Below the pieces are notes generated by a model that saw only the letters and a program-made list of their open reading frames with translations, ran no database searches and had not been told where the DNA came from. Made by a program: the position numbers and the translations under genes. From Taxillus chinensis (Eukaryota; Streptophyta; Magnoliopsida; Santalales; Loranthaceae): a stretch of DNA of 64,000 nt. Location: positions 5,179,989-5,243,988 of the forward strand of contig CM042085.1 in assembly GCA_023512835.1 (NCBI GenBank), written 5' to 3'. This document shows, in pieces, positions 57,169-64,000 of this stretch (the stretch's first letter is position 1; each line of letters begins with the position of its first letter).

Positions 57169-60100
57169 TCATTGATTCAAGGTATCAGCTCCACGATATA
57201 CATTAGAAGTGCCTTTTCCATAAGAGGCAATTAGAATAGCCTCGGCTCGGCCTGCAAGCAATGGGAATATCAAAGATTATTGAACCCCATCAGAATACAG
57301 TATGAACAATAATAATCAAATCACCTCCTTTGTCAAACAAATACATTGTGATAAATAACGACTTGTTTCTACATGTTGTTTCTCAATTCAAGGAAGCATA
57401 GATTTTGCGAACCCAAAATTATTTTCTGCTGAACCCTGCAAATATATATATATATATAGTAGACAAGAAAGGAGAAATATATACCATGATCTTTCTTCCG
57501 TTTAAAACACGGACTTAGTGATGGGAACAATGTCGATGCAAACTCCCTGCTAACATCCTGTCAGATTGGATTATCTATAAGAAATTTGAAGTTGACTGCA
57601 ATGAATTCATGAATCTGTTACTAAAAAAAACAGAACATTCAAAAACATCTGAGCAGGAACCAAAAGTATGTCAAATTACAAGTTAAAGAAAAAGTTTACA
57701 CTTAACATTTGTGCTATCCGAATGCAGCAACCAATATGCCACAACTTTAACCCCACATAATGTCTGAGATCCTAAATTGCCTTTGACAGGGTTCAGGAAC
57801 TCAGTTGATGATGTTATCACATTAATCTGTTTCCAAATTTTTGCAGCACCCGAGTTCAACAACAACTGCTGGCATCATACCCCTAAAAACTGATCACTGA
57901 TATAAAACTGTAAAAGAGGCCATTCTAGTGATCAACAACCAACCTACTCTCCAAACCATTTCCATAAAATTCAATGAAACTAACAATCTGCTCCACACTA
58001 AGCATTTAACATATTATACAAAAAGATAGGCGAAATTACATAAATAATCATGAAAAGGAGATGGCAAATAATATAACTGATAGCTGCCAGGGTGCCGGAT
58101 GAAACTTCTATTTTTAGATGCAGCAGTGAAGTATTTCACACAATCCTTACTATACACGTCCAATGAGGAAAATGTTTCCACTGTTTAGAGCAATAGTACT
58201 GGCCTAAACTTAGCTAAATTTTATCCAAAATTTAACTAAAAAATATAAAACCCCTCTACACTGGAATCAATAATACTACAGTAATTTTAACTAGATGCCA
58301 TTTCGCTCGCTACATCTATTGAGTCCCGTCTGTCACGCTCAAGGTTCAAAAATACATGAGGCGGGAACGGTACGGCCGAAGGCTGTACGGATATACGGGC
58401 GCCTCAGACGGTCAAAGCGGGCGCCTCAACCTTAATAATTTTATGCTTGGAAATATTATCAATACTAAAATAACTTAAATTTCTCCACAACTTTAATAGA
58501 AATATATTACAATCATAATAATCTTACACTTTATAAAATCAAACTAAAAATAAATCAAGTCTCACTCAAAAAACAAAATTAAGTCTTTGTAATCATAATG
58601 TTATTAATATATAACATAATATTAATTAAATAAAAAATAATTAGAAAAATATATATTAAGTATAATATATACTCACGGCCACACGACAGTTGACAAGAGA
58701 AGTGACAAATCGGGCGAGAGGGAAAGGCGTTGACGCGACGCGAGGCACGGTGAGGCTACGTCGAGGCTCGCGAGACTGCGTCGAGGCAAGGCTCGCGAGG
58801 CGTGTCGAGCTCGGCCAGACGCATCGACACGAGCGAGGTGAGGCGAGGTGAGGCGAGGCGCGTCGAGGCACGGCGCGGCGAGGGGGATCGTCGATGACGA
58901 TCGCGGCGATCGTCGGTCGAGGCGGCTGCGTCGGGTGCCGAGGGTGGGTTGCGTCGCAAGTGAAACGGTACATTTTTTATAGGTTATTTTTTTATTTAAA
59001 AAATAAAGTCGCCCGCCTCACCCCGCACCGTCCTGGAGGCGGGCGTACAGACGGTGAGGCGGCCGCCTCACCCGCCCGCAACGGCCGGCGAGTGTTCGCC
59101 GGCTCGGGCGGCCGCCTCAAGACGGTTGGGCTGCCGAGGCGCGAGGCGCCGTACAGGCGGCGCCTGCGTACGTATTTTCGAACCATGGTCACGCTAAATA
59201 TTATTTACGAGTAAAAAATAACATCGGTGCGTAGATGTAAAAGGCAGTGGGGGAGGGGGCCAAAATTTTGGGGAGGGTTGAGCTCTGAGAGCATGCTCTC
59301 TAATCACGAAAACAGATCCGAGGGATTGTAATGGACGGTGTCGGAGACGATATTGGTGAGGCCATCCTGATCCTGGGTGTTGCCAATCACCTCCTCCAGT
59401 TGCTCCAGCCTGTGCGCCACCTCGGCCATGTCGGACGACCGCACCTTGTACCCAAGCACCTCCAGGAACTCATCCATTCCAGCATCGACGTTCTGACCCG
59501 TCACCATGTCCTACCGCGCTTTTCCCTTCCCCATGGGATCGACAGCGGCGGGGGGGGAGTGGACTTCACGCTCCCTTCTCCTTTGCCGGAGATCTGCTGC
59601 GGAGGGTGGAGGAGGTGATGCACTCTTTTCATGTTGCAATCAATCAAATCAATCGACAATCGATACGTTTGATTGGTGTGGGACTCTCGCCAAAACGAAA
59701 CCCAAATATGGATTTTAGTGAGATAAGGAGTGGTTGAGGAATGTGGGGATTTCCAAAACGAAACCCAAATATGGAGTGGTTGATTAGGGGTCTCGGCCTC
59801 TCGGGGGGAGATAAGATCTTTGGGTAGTGAGTGTTTTGCAACGCTTCACTAGGGCCAGAGGAGGTGGTGGCGGGCGGTGACTGCAATCCATGCGCAAGGT
59901 TGAAAGGCGGTGGTGACGACGGTTGAGTGTTTTACCAACACACCTGTGATGAGAGAGATCGTACAGAAAAAAAAGGCTGGAAGAAGATGTTAAAAATATA
60001 ACAAAATTTTAAATGAAAAATTAATATTTTAATAAAAATAGTTAAATTTTATTGAGTCTATTTTTTCATGATGTAAAATGAGAATAGCTATAATATATAA

Positions 60101-62595
60101 AATCTAATTCCCTAGCTAAATTATAACTAAAATTTATTGAGGCCATTACTAGTGCTCTTACTAGTTATATAAGTAGTTGCCAATCTAAACCTATCTGGAA
60201 AAACGCATTAAACTCCCCGATACATATTGACCATATCAGGACTAAAGCTTGATTCCAATTTTAAGTTCTGATAATTGTGTCCAAGTCCTGACAAAATTTG
60301 AGTTCCAAATACCCATATTTTGCTTAACAGTTTTATTAAATCATAAATTGGTGATATCTACTATCTAGTCTACATAAGCATATTGATTAAATTTACCTTA
60401 ATTGATCCATGTCCAGAGAGTTTGAATTTATTCTTCCAAGCCAAAGATGAAACTGGCACAACAGAAATTCCAGAAGCAACTAGGACTCCAATCCATAGCC
60501 CATACCCAAATCCTCCACTCCACCACCCCTTCATTGAAATTTCAAATTAAAACATGGTATGAATGAAGTATAAAATAGACATTTGAAAGCACGGGCAAAC
60601 TAACCATGCGATTGCAATAATGTAAGGGAGTTGGAAATAGCAAAACTTGACATTAAAAACAAAACAAGACTTTAAGGAATAAAAAGACTAGACTAATAAA
60701 ATGAAATGAATATCTCAGCAAGAGGATGTAAGTGGTCATGTCAGTTCTGCTGCAACATTTATGACAATAGAAATTAAGTTTTTCCATCAAAGTTGTTTGT
60801 AAAACCCAAGTCAAAGACAGGCAATGTCAACACAAATGGCTGCAGGCACAAGATAGGCAGCTACAGAGATCTTATTACTTATTGCTTCCTAAAACAGAAA
60901 AATAAAATTATAGGATGTCATGTTCACAAAAAATACAGTTTCTTAAAGTTAGATGAATGTCCAATCCAATTAACACAAACACAAAAACCTGATAGACCTC
61001 CTCTGATAACTTAAGTTCATTAAACTTTAAGACAGGAAAGTATCGCTACAACAATTTCAGATGCAATACCATAAAAAGATATTGCCGCCTTCCAAAGACT
61101 ATTTAAAATTAAATGAGGACATAAATGTACACTGATCTAAGAAAAATGCGGATAGAAAAGAAAAACTTGTAATTGAGAGTGATCACATGCAAGATAGTAA
61201 TAACAAAAAAGCTTTTGAGGCCATTAAAAATAAAGAATAAGAAAAGGAAATGCTATTGCCATGTTTAACCATTAAAAAAATACTAGAAAGTGGACATCTT
61301 TAAAGAATTAAATCATTTCAGTATACAGATGATCCTGCCACTAACCTGTTTCCCATCTATAGGAAAAGGGTTGGATTGCTCGACATAAGCAATTGTTCCT
61401 GGAGCAACAAATGTTAAAATCAACTAGAATTCATTTGGTGGATGAAAAAAGTAAATAAAAGCTAACGTGGACATAGAAGAAAAGTGACCCAGAAAAACAG
61501 GTGACCAAGAAAACTAATATCCAAATTCTCTGTCATGTACAACCCTATTAAATATATTTGCCAAGAAAATTAATATCTAAACTATTTATCACAAGCAACA
61601 GAACTGCATGACTCATATAGATTATCAAGTACAAAAATAAGAGAACATTCTCCAATTATTACTATGCGGCTACCAGATAGATATAACAAATACGTGATTT
61701 TGCAAACTAGGTTGACAATATTTCAGTACAGGCTGCATATCCTTAAACTCCCACCGTCTATAAAAGGGTCGCCGAGGAACATCCCCCAGCAACACACCCA
61801 TCTGCCATTTTCATATACATCTTTTTTCCAGTGAAAACATTCTTTGAGCAAACAAATGCAGGACAGAGTAACTAAAAGGCGTTCAACCAACAACCCCAAC
61901 ACAGTATATAGGGGACACGGTCAAAGAAAATTGATGGCATTGAAATAGAGCATACCAGTTGGGACATTAAGACTATGAAGCAACTGAACAATAGACTTGG
62001 CATCTAACCGTTTCAGAATTCTGTTCCCAACAGACACTTTTAGGTTAGGAGAATCAAATACCTATAAAATGAGAAAAATTTACTTCCAAACTAGAGAGAA
62101 AAAAAAAAGAGAGGCGATTAACTGGTACAAAACGTTTTTTTTAAAAAAAACATCATTAAACCCATAAAAAGTTTTGTTTTGTTTTTTGTTCTTGTTTTTC
62201 TTGATTATGGATTATTTTAGGACAATGGGAGGACTCAGGAATCAAACCTGAGCTGAGCACCCAGACTCATCAGTCTTCAAGAGCGCCAATGCCCCGGAAG
62301 TGTCGGGGTCGACGCCGATGACCCACTGCGGGTGGCCATTGCTGCTCCGAGGCGCGTCTCCGCTGGTGGACGGACAGGACAGCGACGTAAACCAGTCTTC
62401 TTTGAGTTGTGCCTTGAGCCTGGTGCTGAGATTTTTCCTTGAAAGGGCTGTTTTTCGGGTGGAGGGACTGTAGGGAGTGAGCTGCTTCTGGGGGGTCTCT
62501 GCGGCCAGGGATTGGGAGCAGAAGAAGAAGCACCTGAAAGTCGGGGAAGAAGATGGGAAGAGCTTTGACCTGAACTTGGAGGAAATAGAATTCAT
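57169..62595 (-). CDS. MOC1: MOC1-type chloroplast Holliday-junction resolvase
   Basis: Six exons in coding order: 62595-62248, 62061-61956, 61398-61346, 60528-60397, 57557-57485, 57251-57169. They give 264 aa and all phases close. MOC1 cuts four-way junctions during chloroplast nucleoid segregation. The first about 70 residues are Ser/Arg/Lys-rich with few acids, as in a chloroplast transit peptide. The RuvC/RNase H-like core follows: [16 protein letters not shown] (Asp-96, Asp-98), [15 protein letters not shown] (Glu-158), the signature [14 protein letters not shown], then [11 protein letters not shown] and [20 protein letters not shown] (Asp-236). These acidic residues bind the catalytic metals in the family. 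Intron 4 (57558-60396) is swollen by a hAT-like element and a DELLA pseudogene fragment. Confidence 0.93.
58340..59187. mobile_element. non-autonomous hAT-like transposon in a MOC1 intron
   Basis: 848 bp with terminal inverted repeats CAAGGTTCAAAAATAC and CATGGTTCGAAAATAC (14 of 16 identical). It is flanked by a perfect 8-bp target duplication GTCACGCT (58332-58339 and 59188-59195). The 8-bp duplication and the CA..GGTTC ends fit the hAT superfamily. The two subterminal regions are very GC-rich, full of GAGGCG/CGCCTC motifs; the centre is AT-rich. No transposase frame is present, so it would need an enzyme from elsewhere. Confidence 0.88.
59230..59632 (-). pseudogene. DELLA (GRAS) protein N-terminal fragment, broken
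   Basis: The minus strand opens [11 protein letters not shown] at 59632, like DELLA N-termini, then loses frame. From 59507 a second frame gives [20 protein letters not shown] then [11 protein letters not shown], the DELLA/LExLE region with the DELLA tetrad altered to [15 protein letters not shown], the TVHYNP motif, follows. The frame stops at TGA where a Trp codon is expected; another frame then continues [12 protein letters not shown] to about 59245. No GRAS domain follows. DELLA proteins repress gibberellin responses, and these motifs bind the GID1 receptor. This copy cannot encode one. Confidence 0.85.
59640..60396. other. remaining part of MOC1 intron 4
   Basis: 59640-59940 contains a short internal duplication (AAAACGAAACCCAAATATGG at 59691 and again at 59755) and may be the upstream flank that came with the DELLA fragment. 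From 59990 on it is AT-rich, with a TAGCTAAATTATAACTAAAA block resembling short elements elsewhere in the window. Confidence 0.45.
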
Positions 62596-63440
62596 GGCGG
62601 AAGAGGAAAAGGGGAGGGGAGAGGGAGAGGGAGAGGGAAATGGGAGAGTGTGCGGTTTGACGATCGACATGCAGGCAGGGTTGGGGTTTTTCTTTCCCCA
62701 AAATTGGAGACCATCGTCCTCGAAAATTGTCTCCTTAAACCGAAAATCGATTTGATTTAAATTTATAAAAAAGACAGCTAGTTTATAATACAATCCATTA
62801 TTTAAATAACTAAACGAGCAGAATATAATTCAATATATATTTAAAAATTTTATCTTTACTTTTTTTTTTATCGCTCGCAAACACAATCACAGTGACCCAA
62901 ATATTTTCTCAAAATTATAATATAAATTCAACACTATCAAATCAGTAGATTTCTCTCTTGATTAATCTATTATTTTCTACTTTCATCGTTTTTAATTGAG
63001 CGTTAATAATAATAAAAAATCAGTGGATTAAACTGAAACTTACGAACTAAAGAGAATTAATAATTCTTTATTTTTATTGGTCAGTTTTTATTTATTATTT
63101 TTTTAAATTAAAATTTTTTTATTTAGTTTTAAAATATTATATAAATTAATCCAAATCGACGGATGCTCACATCTTCTTTAAACCATTCTCCATTTTGTTT
63201 AAAATGGGCTGAGGAATTTTTTTAATATTTTATTTTATTATGTTTTCTTTCTCACATTAAACAATAGAAAAAAAATATAATTTTACAAAAATAATTAGAG
63301 AAAATCATTGGAACTTTACACGTAATTTTTTATATAGTTGTATGTATCAATAATTATAGAGTTTAGCCAATTGTAACAGCAATGAGGGATGGTGAGCGAG
63401 TTCAACCATGTACTTATTTATGAGTCCGGATTTGCTGGAA
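62596..63440. other. 5' flank of MOC1 and AT-rich spacer
   Basis: A GA-rich purine tract at about 62610-62645 and GC-balanced sequence to 62750 look like the MOC1 leader and promoter. The rest is AT-rich with nothing recognisable. Confidence 0.5.
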
Positions 63441-63789
63441 AGCAAGTTTAGATTTTTTTCGTAAAAATTTGAGTAATTTCAGTATTAAGTTAATATTTAT
63501 TTTAGAAATTTATCATTAGTTTGAATATTAATATGATATGTATTATGTCTGTAAAATTTTATAATAATCTAACGGTTAATTTTTTGACAGATTAAATTAA
63601 AATAATCTAACTTAAATTAAATTAAATTAAACTTATTTAAATTTAAACTTTTCTTAATTTCCCTATAAAATTTTATAAGTACAATACGAACTAATATGAA
63701 TATTTAATCTAAAAGGTTAATTTCTAAAACAAAAATAACTTAATACCAAAATTACTTAAACTTTTTGGGTAAAAATCTAAACTTGTACC
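63441..63789. mobile_element. MITE with about 100-bp terminal inverted repeats
   Basis: The left arm (AGCAAGTTTAGATTTTT, GTAATTTCAGTATTAAGTTA, TTTTAGAAATT) matches the reverse complement of the right arm (ACAAGTTTAGATTTTTACC, GTAATTTTGGTATTAAGTTA, TTTTAGAAATT) for about 100 bp with several mismatches. It is non-coding and could fold into a long hairpin. A target duplication is not clear, so the ends are approximate. Confidence 0.7.
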
Positions 63790-64000
63790 TTATTTACTTT
63801 TAAAATGAATGTAGTGTCCCCTAATTATTTTCATACATATTTTTGTTGAAACACTTCGTATACACATTCTGATAGCGACCCCAAATAAAGTTTACGGTAT
63901 AATTTCAGGGAAATAATATTATTTGCTTATTAATTACAAATAATTGTAAATAAATTCACTTTTACTTCTTTTAAAAAAAGTATTAATATTACACCCTACT
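63790..64000. other. AT-rich end of window
   Basis: No feature seen. Confidence 0.5.

Overview
This window is nuclear DNA from a flowering plant, most likely a eudicot. Every recognisable gene is a plant gene with GT-AG introns and AT-rich introns and spacers. The spacers carry MITEs, microsatellites and decayed Copia, Gypsy and LINE retroelements. I cannot name the species.

Layout, left to right: (1) 1-1643 (+), 3' end of a probable RLT-type homeobox/DDT chromatin gene. (2) 2129-3408 (-), a complete three-exon class B DnaJ/HSP40 with a strong heat-shock element upstream. (3) 3.8-9.2 kb, repeat-rich spacer with an apparently exact 567-bp direct repeat around a 32-G run. (4) 9.2-14.9 kb, a tandem duplication of about 3 kb, each copy with one intronless E6-like secreted-protein gene. 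(5) 15.1-16.5 kb, a MITE and a broken Copia fragment. (6) 20024-23081 (+), a five-exon Di19 zinc-finger gene with an AT-AC (U12-type) intron. (7) 26530-28050 (+), a small NOI/RIN4-domain gene with an 18-nt first coding exon. (8) 28486-35778 (-), a 13-exon dihydropyrimidinase (PYD2); its largest intron holds Copia and LINE debris and another intron has a U12-like donor. (9) 37783-43394 (-), an ERI1/ERI2-type DEDDh exonuclease with a C-terminal GRF zinc finger; its large intron holds a GC-rich element with a 115-bp minisatellite. (10) 43.4-47.6 kb, AT-rich spacer with a Gypsy RT/RNase H remnant. (11) 47612-50722 (-), a predicted 914-aa protein of unknown family with eight near-identical 39-aa repeats. 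(12) 51.8-56.6 kb, an inverted duplication carrying two identical tRNA-Leu(CAA) genes; one arm has a MITE whose empty site survives in the other. (13) 57169-62595 (-), a six-exon MOC1 chloroplast Holliday-junction resolvase; one intron holds an 848-bp non-autonomous hAT-like element with an exact 8-bp target duplication and, beside it, a broken N-terminal DELLA fragment. (14) 62.6-64 kb, AT-rich sequence with a long-TIR MITE.

The genes form no pathway or operon; they are independent single genes, as expected for a plant chromosome. Gene structures were assembled by hand. Splice phases close exactly for DnaJ, Di19, NOI, PYD2, ERI-GRF and MOC1. I found no CRISPR array, rRNA or prokaryote-like system. 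The less ordinary items are the 39-aa repeat protein, the DELLA fragment beside the hAT-like element, the MITE with its own empty site, and the minor-spliceosome introns.
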